Origin: Bacteroidota bacterium
Lineage (GTDB): Bacteria; Bacteroidota; Bacteroidia; Chitinophagales; Chitinophagaceae
Assembly: GCA_016712665.1 (NCBI GenBank)
Contig: JADJQP010000003.1
Coordinates: forward strand, 1 to 64,000
Direction: 5' to 3'
DNA: 64,000 nt
Made by a program: the position numbers and the translations under genes
Notes under the pieces: generated by a model
Database searches by the model: none
The model's input: only the letters and a program-made list of their open reading frames with translations
What the model was told of the DNA's origin: nothing
Shown: piece by piece, positions 8,572 through 16,643 of the stretch
How the letters are laid out: every line of letters begins with the position of its first letter
Position numbering within the stretch: the stretch's first letter is position 1

Positions 8572-8826
8572 ATGTTAACAACAACAATTAGTGATTTTAG
8601 AAAAGATATCAAAAAGTATATCAATACTGTATCTGAAGACTTTGAAACTTTAATAATAAATAGAGGAAAAGATCAAGGTGTCGTAATAATTTCCCTAGAA
8701 GAATATAATTCGATGATTGCAACGAGTCATGAAATGTCCTCGAGGAAAAATCAAAAGCGTTTGGATTCAGCTATTGACAAATTGAAAAAGGGAAAAGGAT
8801 TCCAAAAGAAACTTGTCGAATTATGA
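8572..8826 (+). CDS. Phd/YefM-family antitoxin (cassette 12)
   Basis: 84 residues. The N-terminal half (TTTISDFRKDIKKYINTV, then LIINRGKDQGVVIISLEEY) is the DNA-binding Phd/YefM fold; the C-terminal helix region (residues 50-84) would wrap the toxin. The stop overlaps the start of the toxin gene by four bases (ATGA), the usual translational coupling. The pair is a self-contained cassette with its own operator, typical of toxin-antitoxin cassettes that stabilise integron arrays. Confidence 0.9.
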   Translation: MLTTTISDFRKDIKKYINTVSEDFETLIINRGKDQGVVIISLEEYNSMIATSHEMSSRKNQKRLDSAIDKLKKGKGFQKKLVEL

Positions 8827-9080
8827 TATTGATATTTGTGGACGAATCCTGGGAAGATTATTTGTATTGGCAAGCGACCGATAAACAAATGCTTGCAAGA
8901 ATCAACCAATTGATCAAAGATATTTCTCGAGACCCTTTTAAAGGAATTGGCAAACCTGAACCTTTACGCCATAAATACAAAGGCTTTTGGTCAAGACGAA
9001 TTGATAATGAACACCGTTTAATTTATAAGGTTGAAGGGAAACAAATACACATTGCTAAATGTAGATTTCATTATGAATAA
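8823..9080 (+). CDS. yoeB: YoeB/Txe-family toxin (cassette 12)
   Basis: 85 residues, the standard length of YoeB. Recognisable blocks are the N-terminal WEDYLYWQATD, the core PFKGIGKPEPLRHKYKGFWSRRI, and the C-terminal DNEHRLIYKV and CRFHYE, which hold the family's Glu, Arg, His and Tyr catalytic residues. YoeB is a RelE-fold mRNA interferase that cleaves ribosome-bound mRNA. It appears intact, so toxin activity is expected and loss of the cassette would be selected against. Confidence 0.92.
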   Translation: MILIFVDESWEDYLYWQATDKQMLARINQLIKDISRDPFKGIGKPEPLRHKYKGFWSRRIDNEHRLIYKVEGKQIHIAKCRFHYE

Positions 9081-9087
9081 AAAACGG

Positions 9088-9221
9088 TGCTAACATAGCG
9101 CAGAACTCAATGCCGGCTGAATATCAAAGGCTCAACAAATTAATTTTCTAATGGCTGAGAATAAATGCTAGGGTTTATCTCTATCTTTACCGGCACTGCT
9201 TCTGCGCTCGGAACGTTATAG
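9088..9221 (+). other. attC site 12
   Basis: R'' TGCTAAC at 9088-9094, R' GTTATAG at 9215-9221. Arms agcgcagaactcaatgccgg and ccggcactgcttctgcgct, the type of attC 22, 23 and 25. Spacer has TATCTTTA at 9182-9189. Confidence 0.92.
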
Positions 9222-9628
9222 GCAATAGGTGCCTCTCTCCTATTCATAGGCAATACTTTTAATGCACTACTTGAAAAATTCTATACTCGAAATGTACTAC
9301 GCTTAAACCAGCTAATAATCTTTAATCATCGTCTGTGCTAGTTGCATGCGCCTGCGTCAACTATCGTTTCTTCAATCAGCCGAGCTATGCAAGGTTAACC
9401 GGATAAGCTTTCGTACTTGCGCCACCAGTTAGGAAGAACCCAAAAAAGTAACTGCCCAAATACAGGCCAAGCCAAAACTTCATCTACTTAACGGTCAGCT
9501 GATTAACTTCATTCATCGACAACCATCTCCACCCTTGAGGCAGATTACCATCTAATCATCAGCAACCATCATAACTTATTATAAATAAACAGAAATGGTT
9601 AGAAGATTAAGCCTCTAACTCCTACTGC
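9222..9628 (+). other. Cassette 13: non-coding family A, copy 1
   Basis: No open frame of useful size. From about 9236 to 9420 it is roughly 85-90 percent identical to cassette 18 (12043-12235), sharing blocks such as tactacgcttaaaccagcta and atctttaatcatcgtctgtg. Differences are spread without codon periodicity, which argues against a hidden gene. Function unknown; a small RNA or a decayed gene common to both copies are possible. Confidence 0.6.
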
Positions 9629-9761
9629 CTATAACACAGCGTAGTAAGCAAGCTGGGGCTCCATCGCAGTTCATACTTTTGGAATTCTATTGAAGTTTCG
9701 TACTTTTACCAAGCTAATCGTCCTTAAGCCCCAGCCAGCTTCTACGCTGAGAACGTTGGCG
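9629..9761 (+). other. attC site 13
   Basis: R'' CTATAAC at 9629-9635, R' GTTGGCG at 9755-9761. Arms gcgtagtaagcaagctgggg and ccccagccagcttctacgc, shared with attC 18. Spacer boxes TTTG 9678-9681, 19 bases, TACTTTTA 9701-9708. Confidence 0.93.
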
Positions 9762-10020
9762 GTAATCGAGGCTGCGTAACTTAAGCTAAACGTACGCATT
9801 ACGGCAGGCGGGACAGAAACCTAATGCGAAAAACACCTAAGCCGTAATCCGCTGTAGATGCAAGATGGTGAGAAATATCTAGTATTAAAACCGATACTTA
9901 TTAAAAATGACAAACCCAGCGGTTTACTATATTGCGTAGAAAAACATCAAGCAACGCAACAACCCTGCCTAACAATAACTAGAAAAAAGTTGTACCACGC
10001 ACCACACGTGCCTCGACTAC
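9762..10020 (+). other. Cassette 14: non-coding family B, copy 1
   Basis: One of three related cassettes (also 11638-11906 and 13527-13795) without a conserved reading frame. Conserved paired segments: CGCATTA 9795-9801 with TAATGCG 9822-9828, and as an alternative TTACGGC 9799-9805 with GCCGTAA 9841-9847. A 68-codon frame running from 9858 into the attC is not kept in the other copies. Candidate structured RNA. Confidence 0.6.
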
Positions 10021-10150
10021 CGCCAACAGCGCCTAAGCCTCATAGCGGTTCTCTCCTCCCCTGATGTATACTCTTTTTTGTATATTTGTCTTCGCCGATA
10101 GTTTATCGCATTTAAGTCCGCTACGAAGGCCTAGGCGCAAAACGTTATGC
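10021..10150 (+). other. attC site 14
   Basis: R'' CGCCAAC at 10021-10027, R' GTTATGC at 10144-10150. Arms gcgcctaagcctcatagcgg and ccgctacgaaggcctaggcg, shared with attC 17 and 21. Spacer has TATATTTG at 10081-10088. Confidence 0.92.
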
Positions 10151-10195
10151 CCAATGCTATGACGACACAACAGAAAATACATTAACGATGAGACA

Positions 10196-10888
10196 ATGAA
10201 GAAAATGCTTTTGATTTTATCTATTACAACCTTGACAGCAGTTTTGACGGCTTGTAACTCTACGACTAAAAATCCTCAAACGATACAAACAAATCAATCG
10301 ACTGACACCGTTCAGACTGGACAAATTCAACCTATTATTAAAAATATTTTTTACAATCTTCCACTTGAAAAACCCCGACTAGACCTTCGTGAAGTAATTC
10401 TAAATGATAAGAGGTTTGTTTTAACAGACACAACTTTCAATAACTATAAACCCTCAACCTTTTTTAAAGGTGTGACAACAGACAAAGGCCTGATCATATC
10501 CAATCCAGACTCAATTCAAGTAATGTTGATTTATGGCAATGCTGCTCTGGTAGTCGAAAAAGGAGGACAAGAAGACCCTAATAAACATCCTATGATTTTA
10601 GAGTGTAAATATTTCTTTTCCAATAGAGAAAACGCAGAGATGGAATATGGAAGAATATTAAATTTGGTTCATCCTATTTATACTGACACAAGTTCAATAA
10701 TAATTGACAACTGGGAGACGGGATACTCAAAAGGTAAACACAAAGGAACGCAAAAATGTATCGGAAAATTTTTCGACAGCTTCAAACCATACTACAGAGT
10801 AGCGGTATCAAACATATCATACATACCTGAAGATGGTTCTAAGCCTGTTTTTGTACTCAACATCGCATTTAGTAAAGAGGATAAATAA
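10196..10888 (+). CDS. Cassette 15 lipoprotein, intact copy
   Basis: 230 residues. The N-terminus is a lipoprotein signal peptide with lipobox LTAC (Cys at residue 20), followed by a Thr/Gln-rich linker and a compact domain of about 170 residues. Recognisable blocks are LDLREVILNDKRF, ECKYFFSNRENAEMEYGRI and PYYRVAVSNISYI. I do not recognise the family. The same gene, cut by the window edge, fills cassette 1. Protein identity between the copies is about 92 percent, with changes clustered in short patches. Confidence 0.8.
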   Translation: MKKMLLILSITTLTAVLTACNSTTKNPQTIQTNQSTDTVQTGQIQPIIKNIFYNLPLEKPRLDLREVILNDKRFVLTDTTFNNYKPSTFFKGVTTDKGLIISNPDSIQVMLIYGNAALVVEKGGQEDPNKHPMILECKYFFSNRENAEMEYGRILNLVHPIYTDTSSIIIDNWETGYSKGKHKGTQKCIGKFFDSFKPYYRVAVSNISYIPEDGSKPVFVLNIAFSKEDK

Positions 10889-10902
10889 GATGAAAGCACT
10901 GG

Positions 10903-11033
10903 GCATAACAGCAGTTTGGCAAAAGCTGGGCTTCAGTGCTAAATTGAACATTTGGAATTCTAATGAACATTGTACTAAATTTGAACATTCGTACTTCTAA
11001 TCCCAGCCTTCGCCAAGCTGCAAACCGTTGTGT
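10903..11033 (+). other. attC site 15
   Basis: R'' GCATAAC at 10903-10909, R' GTTGTGT at 11027-11033. The left arm begins like attC 1 but the centre matches attC 2, so it looks like a hybrid. Spacer boxes TTTG 10951-10954, 21 bases, TAAATTTG 10976-10983. Confidence 0.92.
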
Positions 11034-11073
11034 GCTATTTCGTAGAACCAAATAGAAATTATTAAATCTGAAC

Positions 11074-11361
11074 ATGAAGAATTTTAAAAAATTTGTTTTT
11101 GTCATCCCTCTCGTGTTACTTGGAATGGCTCTTACATTCCTTTTGAACTATTTTTACATTGAAAAACTTATAATCACAGATGAATGTTATTATCATGGAC
11201 ACACACCAAACATATTGATTCAACTTTTCTATTCATTTGAAGCCAGTAATGGAGATCACCCTTTCCCTTCAATATTTAATGTCCTTTTTACACTCATTCT
11301 TGGAGGTTACTTTGGTTATAAATTATCGAAATATCTGCATATTAGATTCAATATTTATTAA
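11074..11361 (+). CDS. Cassette 16 small membrane protein
   Basis: 95 residues with two hydrophobic segments, about residues 7-26 (VFVIPLVLLGMALTFLLNYF) and 65-83 (FNVLFTLILGGYFGYKL). The loop between them holds His, Cys and Asp residues (DECYYHGH). No family recognised. About 140 bases between the stop and R'' carry no gene; an overlapping 69-codon frame at 11237 is most likely a shadow. Confidence 0.6.
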   Translation: MKNFKKFVFVIPLVLLGMALTFLLNYFYIEKLIITDECYYHGHTPNILIQLFYSFEASNGDHPFPSIFNVLFTLILGGYFGYKLSKYLHIRFNIY

Positions 11362-11504
11362 TTCTAATTTGAAACAATTTCGGATAGTAGAGAAAAATAT
11401 AAAATTGAAATCCAAGTCAACTGTCATTAATTTTAATTGTGGATGAAGTTTGATCACAATATAAAGAATTGCTTAGAGGCCCAACAGAACCGAATTAAAA
11501 CAGC

Positions 11505-11637
11505 ACACAACAGCGCATAAGCCTAATGCGGGCATTGGGAAGCAATTGGGCATTTGGAATTCTATTAATCTTTAGTACTTTTACCGAGCTGATGTTCTTC
11601 GAATTCCCGCACTAGGCCTATGCGCAGAACGTTACCG
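11505..11637 (+). other. attC site 16
   Basis: R'' ACACAAC at 11505-11511, R' GTTACCG at 11631-11637. Arms as attC 3. Spacer boxes TTTG 11553-11556, 19 bases, TACTTTTA 11576-11583. Confidence 0.93.
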
Positions 11638-11906
11638 TCAATCGAGGCTGCGTAACTTCTTAAGCTAAACTTACGCATTTCGGCTGGCGGGACAGAAACC
11701 TAATGCGAAAAGCACCTAAACCGTAAACCGCTGTAGCTAGAAAAGCGGGTTAGAAAAAACAAGTACAATTAAAACCGATACTTATAAAAAATGACAAACC
11801 CAGCGGTTTACTAAACTGCGTAGAAAAAACATCACGCTATGCAACCACACTGCTTAAAAAAACTAGAAAAGAAATTGTACACTGCAACTAGACGTGCCTC
11901 GACTGA
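11638..11906 (+). other. Cassette 17: non-coding family B, copy 2
   Basis: Second copy of the family described at 9762. It keeps an 11-bp perfect pair GTAAACCGCTG 11723-11733 with CAGCGGTTTAC 11801-11811. It also keeps most of the CGCATT/AATGCG stem. No conserved reading frame. Confidence 0.6.
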
Positions 11907-12035
11907 CGGTAACAGCGCCTAAGCCTCATAGCGGTTCTCTCCTCCCCTGATGTATAATCTTTTTTGTATATTTGTCTTCGCCGATAGTTTATCGCATTTA
12001 AGTCCGCTACGAGGCCTAGGCGCAAAACGTTATGG
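11907..12035 (+). other. attC site 17
   Basis: R'' CGGTAAC at 11907-11913, R' GTTATGG at 12029-12035. Same arms as attC 14. Spacer has TATATTTG at 11967-11974. At 129 bp it is the shortest site of the array. Confidence 0.92.
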
Positions 12036-12400
12036 TCAATGGGTATCCCTCTCCTATTCAAAGGCAATATTTGTTAAGCACCACGTGAAATTTTCTAGAC
12101 TCGAAAAGTACTACGCTTAAACCAGCTAAAAATCTTTAATCATCGTCTGTGCTAGTTGCACGCGCCTGCGTCAGCAATCGTTTCTTTAATCAGCCGAATT
12201 ATGCAAGGTTTACCGGATCAGCGAAGGTACTATACGTGATTTGTTATTATAAACAGAAAAAGTTAACTGCATAAATACAGGACAAGCCAAAACTTAATCA
12301 GCTTAAAGGTGAGCTATTTTACTTCATTAATCGACAACCATCATAACATATAAAATATAAACCAAAAACGGCTGTAGATTGAGTCCTTAACTCCCACTGA
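12036..12400 (+). other. Cassette 18: non-coding family A, copy 2
   Basis: Related to cassette 13 over most of its body and followed by the same attC type, so cassette and attC share history. No open frame of useful size on either strand. The two copies have diverged by scattered substitutions and short indels. Confidence 0.6.
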
Positions 12401-12533
12401 CCATAACACAGCGTAGAAAGCAAGCTGGGGCTCCATCGCAGTTCATACTTTTGGAATTCTATTGAAGTTTCGTACTTTTACCAAGCTAATGGTCCTTAAG
12501 CCCCAGCCAGCTTCTACGCTGAGACCGTTATGG
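12401..12533 (+). other. attC site 18
   Basis: R'' CCATAAC at 12401-12407, R' GTTATGG at 12527-12533. Nearly identical to attC 13. Spacer boxes TTTG 12450-12453, 19 bases, TACTTTTA 12473-12480. Confidence 0.93.
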
Positions 12534-12556
12534 CTCATTTCTAAATAGATCACAAT

Positions 12557-12916
12557 ATGAAAAACCGAACAAAGATTTTTACTTTATTGATTTGGATAAT
12601 TATTTTAGGCTCTTTCAGCTGTAAAAAGGATAATACTGCAAGTGACACGATAAAGAAACTTTACAAAAGTTATAAAAATGGAGAAATTAGTGAATGTAAG
12701 TTTAATGGGGCGATAGTTTACAGTGCTGGAATAAACGCTACAGACGCTGGCAATCAAATTTATGATATAGATGGAAAGAATATTGGAAATTGTAATTATG
12801 GTTGGGGCAACGTTGATTCAATTTGCAAGCAACTCACAGATTGTGAAGTGATTTATAGAGTAAGAGACAATATTTGGGGACAACCAGCAGTTGACAAATA
12901 CGGTCTTTGCAAATAG
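12557..12916 (+). CDS. Cassette 19 lipoprotein, intact copy
   Basis: 119 residues with a lipoprotein signal peptide (TLLIWIIILGSFSC; Cys at residue 22) and a mature part of about 97 residues containing five further cysteines (ECKF, GNCNYG, SICKQL, DCEV, GLCK), which suggests disulfide bonds in the periplasm. No family recognised. The damaged twin is cassette 10 at 6770-7344; the two cassettes are close to identical over their whole length including the attC site. Confidence 0.78.
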   Translation: MKNRTKIFTLLIWIIILGSFSCKKDNTASDTIKKLYKSYKNGEISECKFNGAIVYSAGINATDAGNQIYDIDGKNIGNCNYGWGNVDSICKQLTDCEVIYRVRDNIWGQPAVDKYGLCK

Positions 12917-12977
12917 CTTAAAGAAATAAGTTACAACCCCGCATTATAACCAAGAATGAATAAAGGAAAAAAACGAG

Positions 12978-13109
12978 CCATAACACTGCCTAAGCGCAAT
13001 GCGGGCTGTGTAGCGATTCGGTCGTTGGGAATTCTATCGAAATTGCGTACTTTTACCAAGCAAATGTACTCTGAAGGCCCGCACTGCGCCTAGGCAGAGA
13101 ACGTTAAAG
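12978..13109 (+). other. attC site 19
   Basis: R'' CCATAAC at 12978-12984, R' GTTAAAG at 13103-13109. Twin of attC 10. Spacer boxes TTGG 13025-13028, 19 bases, TACTTTTA 13048-13055. Confidence 0.93.
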
Positions 13110-13394
13110 CTAATTGGTATCATTCTCACCTGTTTACGAGCTAGTAAATTATGCCACTTAAAAAAATGACAATTGCGCGACTGCTTAATAAGCATGAATA
13201 ATCAAATCATTTAATTTTAGAAGTAATTGAGCCTGCGGCAGCTATCGAATCACTGCTTAAGTACGCAGTTTATGGTTAACGGAAAAAATACCTATATTAA
13301 GGATTAAAATTACCATACAATGTATAAACACAGAAATAGAAATGGAACGCTTAAAAAAAACGATAGCGCAGAAATTCTTATAAACTCCAACTAG
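13110..13394 (+). other. Cassette 20: no gene found
   Basis: About 285 bases, AT-rich, without an open frame above 60 codons in any frame. It opens with the same bases (GTTAAAGCTAATTG) as the cassette interrupted by the IS at 18600. I see no strong hairpin or other signal. Confidence 0.5.
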
Positions 13395-13526
13395 CTTTAA
13401 CACTGCCTAAGCGCAATGCGGGCTGTCTAGCGATTCGGTCTTTTGAAATTCTATTGAAATTATGTACTTTTACCAAGCAATTTTACTCTGATGGCCCGCA
13501 CTGCGCCTAGGCAGAGACCGTTACCG
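13395..13526 (+). other. attC site 20
   Basis: R'' CTTTAAC at 13395-13401, R' GTTACCG at 13520-13526. Arms as attC 6. Spacer boxes TTTG 13442-13445, 19 bases, TACTTTTA 13465-13472. Confidence 0.93.
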
Positions 13527-13795
13527 TCAATCGAGGCTGCGTAACTTCTTAAGCTAAACTTACGCATTACGGCAGGCGGGACAGAAACCTAATGCGAAAA
13601 GCACCTAAGCCGTAAACCGCTGTAGCTAGAAAAGCGGGTTAGAAAAATCCAGTACAATTAAAACCGATACTTATAAAAAATGACAAACCCAGCGGTGTAC
13701 TATACTGCGTAGAAAAACATCACGCTATGCTACCACACTGCCTAAAAAAAACTAGAAAAGAAATTGTACACTGCAACTAGACGTGCCTCGACTGA
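13527..13795 (+). other. Cassette 21: non-coding family B, copy 3
   Basis: Third copy. Pairs kept: CGCATTA 13563-13569 with TAATGCG 13590-13596, TTACGGC 13567-13573 with GCCGTAA 13609-13615, and GTAAACCGCTG 13612-13622 with CAGCGGTGTAC 13690-13700 (one mismatch). The first two helices are mutually exclusive, which could mean a switching fold. Confidence 0.6.
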
Positions 13796-13925
13796 CGGTA
13801 ACAGCGCCTAAGCCTCATAGCGGTTCTCTCCTCCCCTGATGTATAATCTTTTTTGTATATTTGTCTTCGCCGATAGTTTATCGCATTTAAGTCCGCTACG
13901 AAGGCCTAGGCGCAAAACGTTAGGT
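13796..13925 (+). other. attC site 21
   Basis: R'' CGGTAAC at 13796-13802, R' GTTAGGT at 13919-13925. Arms as attC 14. Spacer has TATATTTG at 13856-13863. Confidence 0.92.
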
Positions 13926-14176
13926 GCAACCGCCCAAAGACACGCTACGTTTTAAATGCAGCAAACAATTCTCATCAGCAGACGAACAAAACTTCAACAT
14001 TTTAAGGCATATTGCAAAAGGGCGAAGCGCAAACAACACTTTTGCAAAGAGCCTGAAAAGATTATTGATCAACTTTTCGGACAGCATGAAAATTTAATCT
14101 AATATAGTGATTGAAGTAATTAGAACAATATTTGAAATTATAAAATTTCCGGACATTAGCTTTTAAATATATATCT

Positions 14177-14923
14177 TTGGTAAAACAAGTTTGTATGAAA
14201 ACAACACTTCTCTTTTGGCTATGTATTTTCTTTTTACAAAATGTGAAGGCACAATCGTATGCAGGATTCCGCACAAACGACACTACATACTTTACTTCCG
14301 GCGCTGTATCTCCTTACCCGGATTATCTGAGAGTAAACTGGATAAAAGATGCCGTTGCCTCGGGTTCAGATTCGATATTTACTTTTTATCCTTCAGTGAG
14401 ATTATTTCCTAACAGTGCATTTTGTCTCGATACCCTCGGAATGTCGTGGTCTGGAAAAACAGTTTTAAGAAAGAATAATGGGGATGAATATTATTACAAT
14501 TTTCTTTCCGATAGCATTCGTATTCGCACTCAGGCACAGTTGAACGAAACTTGGATAATAGCGACTGATACAAATGCGATAGAAATATGGGGCATCGTGT
14601 ACAGCATTGATACTATGAGTATTGACGGCCAAATTGATAGCATTAAAACCATCAATCTTCAGGCTTATCAGAATGCGCTGACGGTGGCACACCCCCATAA
14701 TGGAAAGCAATTAATCATAAGTAGAAATCATGGATTTGTGCAAGTACCTGAATGGTATCACTTTCCCTATACTGGAATCTATAATTTTTGGGCAATGTAT
14801 TCTTATGACGATTCTTTCTACACGCGCGTACCCAGACATTTTACTGAGCGAAACATAAGCCGTGTGCTCATGACAAAAGATATCAGTCAGGAAATTACTG
14901 CAGTACACCGACTCTTTGTATAA
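14177..14923 (+). CDS. Cassette 22 T9SS-exported protein, N-terminal part (frameshifted)
   Basis: The start lies 20 bases after TATATCTTTGG; the TATCTTTG is a -7 box. A signal peptide (LLFWLCIFFLQNVKAQ) is followed by a beta-rich secreted region. The frame closes at 14923, but sense continues in another frame as LYKEFGMKYTLDD and then, after a second change near 14945, in the frame of the next entry. The intact protein would be about 525 residues, spanning 14177-15759. No enzymatic domain recognised. Confidence 0.65.
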   Translation: MVKQVCMKTTLLFWLCIFFLQNVKAQSYAGFRTNDTTYFTSGAVSPYPDYLRVNWIKDAVASGSDSIFTFYPSVRLFPNSAFCLDTLGMSWSGKTVLRKNNGDEYYYNFLSDSIRIRTQAQLNETWIIATDTNAIEIWGIVYSIDTMSIDGQIDSIKTINLQAYQNALTVAHPHNGKQLIISRNHGFVQVPEWYHFPYTGIYNFWAMYSYDDSFYTRVPRHFTERNISRVLMTKDISQEITAVHRLFV

Positions 14924-14946
14924 GGAATTTGGCATGAAATACACAC

Positions 14947-15759
14947 TTGATGATTAATCAGGATTCTGTAATTTCATCCTCATGGCTTAACCCTAGTTGT
15001 ATGGCCGTGAATTATTGCAGAAAACAATTTCGCCATGTATATCAAATGGTTCAGTTTCCCTCTGCACAATATCCACAGGGTTTATACCAAACGATCGATA
15101 CGTTTCTAATTAGTTATCCAACTGATACAGTCTGTGACTACACCGTTCCTAATATTACGATACGCGATTCTATTTACCCCGAAACCCATTTGAATGATAT
15201 TCAAAACGGCAGCTATACTATGGTTCCGTCTTATTACTTTTCAACCCTTTGGGATACACTGGGTCTGTTTGCTCACTATTATTCTTGGGATGACAACTAT
15301 GGCACCAATCCAAATTATAACTGCGAAACAAAAGTGGTATCGCTCAGCGGACTGCAGAAGGAGTATTATCAATACCTTGAAGATTTTGGTGTATTTAAAT
15401 GGGATTACTTTTCAAGAGATGGCAACTATGTTATCTGGGAGGACCGACATTGGTATATAACCTATTTTAATATTGGGAATGAAGTTTTTGGTAACCATGT
15501 AAATATTATCACATTACCTGTTCATGAAACATTGGTATCAGCACCTTTCACGGTATTTCCTAATCCTGCCGCGGATGGCAGGTTTTATATCAAAGGTAAG
15601 GATGATGCCCATTGGAAGCTGTTTCGGATTACAGGTGAATTAATCAGTAACGGAATCGGAAAAATGATTGACATTTCATCGCAAAGCGCTGGTGTTTACT
15701 TTTTGGAAATAAAGGAAGGTGGCAGAGCCTACACTTTTAAATTACTACGTAATCCGTAA
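14947..15759 (+). CDS. Cassette 22 T9SS-exported protein, C-terminal part with sorting domain
   Basis: Continuation of the gene that begins at 14177. The last about 75 residues are a type A C-terminal sorting domain of the type IX secretion system: FTVFPNPAADGRFYIKG, then WKLFRITGELI, then SAGVYFLEI and the final strand YTFKLLRN. Such domains carry the protein through the outer membrane and are cleaved off. The rest is Tyr- and Trp-rich with possible disulfides. Together with cassette 11 this makes two T9SS clients carried as integron cassettes. Confidence 0.72.
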   Translation: MMINQDSVISSSWLNPSCMAVNYCRKQFRHVYQMVQFPSAQYPQGLYQTIDTFLISYPTDTVCDYTVPNITIRDSIYPETHLNDIQNGSYTMVPSYYFSTLWDTLGLFAHYYSWDDNYGTNPNYNCETKVVSLSGLQKEYYQYLEDFGVFKWDYFSRDGNYVIWEDRHWYITYFNIGNEVFGNHVNIITLPVHETLVSAPFTVFPNPAADGRFYIKGKDDAHWKLFRITGELISNGIGKMIDISSQSAGVYFLEIKEGGRAYTFKLLRNP

Positions 15760-16021
15760 TTTTTTCCAGTTTGAAATGTCTTTCGTGCAAATGCTTTAAC
15801 TTAGGGCTGAAAAATTTAATAATCTATGATCAAGGAATAAACGTGATGAAAAAAATAACTCGAAGAAATGATCTGCAAGCACATTGGGCAAGGGCGAAAC
15901 GCCAACAAAACTTCACCAAAGAGCTTCCACTGTTTCTACAAATTCAGCAATATCAATCAGTCATCTGCGGAAAGACACGTTATGTTACTTGGTTAACGCC
16001 AAAACTGTGTGGGGCGGGAGC

Positions 16022-16155
16022 ACCTAACACAGCGCAGTAAGCAATGCCGGGGATATCTAAGGGCTGAACAATTTAATCATCTAAAATCAGCGAATAAATG
16101 TTTTGCTTTTTCTCTATCTTTGTCCGGCACTGCTTCTGCGCTGGGAACGTTAGGC
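16022..16155 (+). other. attC site 22
   Basis: R'' ACCTAAC at 16022-16028, R' GTTAGGC at 16149-16155. Arms as attC 12. Spacer has TATCTTTG at 16115-16122. The 262 bases before it (15760-16021) hold no convincing gene but carry a direct repeat of the 14008-14053 segment. Confidence 0.92.
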
Positions 16156-16194
16156 GTAATAGCCAAAAACATGCATTCAGCTTAAATTTTTTAC

Positions 16195-16614
16195 GTGACA
16201 ATTAAAGACCTTATAAAAGATTTTCAGAAAACATCACAAATTGTTGCAGATAAGTTTTATGAAAAATACGCAACGAAAGAACTTCTTTTAGCAGTTATTT
16301 CCCACAAGACAATCCCGCGACAGGGTTCGTTTGGCATAATAAAATGGTATGCATTTCATGGGTGCGGCCTACATGCTAAATTATCAGACTCTGAAATTGA
16401 TTTTGATTTTGGCGAAGACGATCGTGTTGACGGTTTTGACGCATGGCGACTAAGAATTTTTGCGGAAAGCAAGCCAAATATATTTCCGGAGTTCATTACT
16501 GAAAAAGTAATTCAAATTGAACTCGATAATTTACAAAAGGCGGGAAAAATTTACAAGCCTGGAACTTATCCGGGAAGCTCAAATTACTATTGGACAAACT
16601 CAACAGACATTTAA
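16195..16614 (+). CDS. Cassette 23 protein, DUF6896-like, intact copy
   Basis: 139 residues starting at GTG. The core FHGCGLHAKLSD followed by IDFDFGEDDRVDGFDAWRL resembles what I recall of DUF6896 proteins, a small family of unknown function; this assignment is from memory and tentative. No signal peptide. The tail is rich in Gly, Ser and Tyr. A second copy with three homopolymer indels fills cassette 25, and the two cassettes share attC type and flanks. Confidence 0.65.
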   Translation: MTIKDLIKDFQKTSQIVADKFYEKYATKELLLAVISHKTIPRQGSFGIIKWYAFHGCGLHAKLSDSEIDFDFGEDDRVDGFDAWRLRIFAESKPNIFPEFITEKVIQIELDNLQKAGKIYKPGTYPGSSNYYWTNSTDI

Positions 16615-16643
16615 AACGCATTGCAATTTAGGGGGGCTAATAC

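Noticed and set aside
9858..10064. 68-codon frame in cassette 14
   Set aside because: Not conserved in the two related cassettes and runs into the attC site.
15771..16040. 89-codon frame after the cassette 22 gene
   Set aside because: Ends in the attC, overlaps a direct repeat, and the product looks random.
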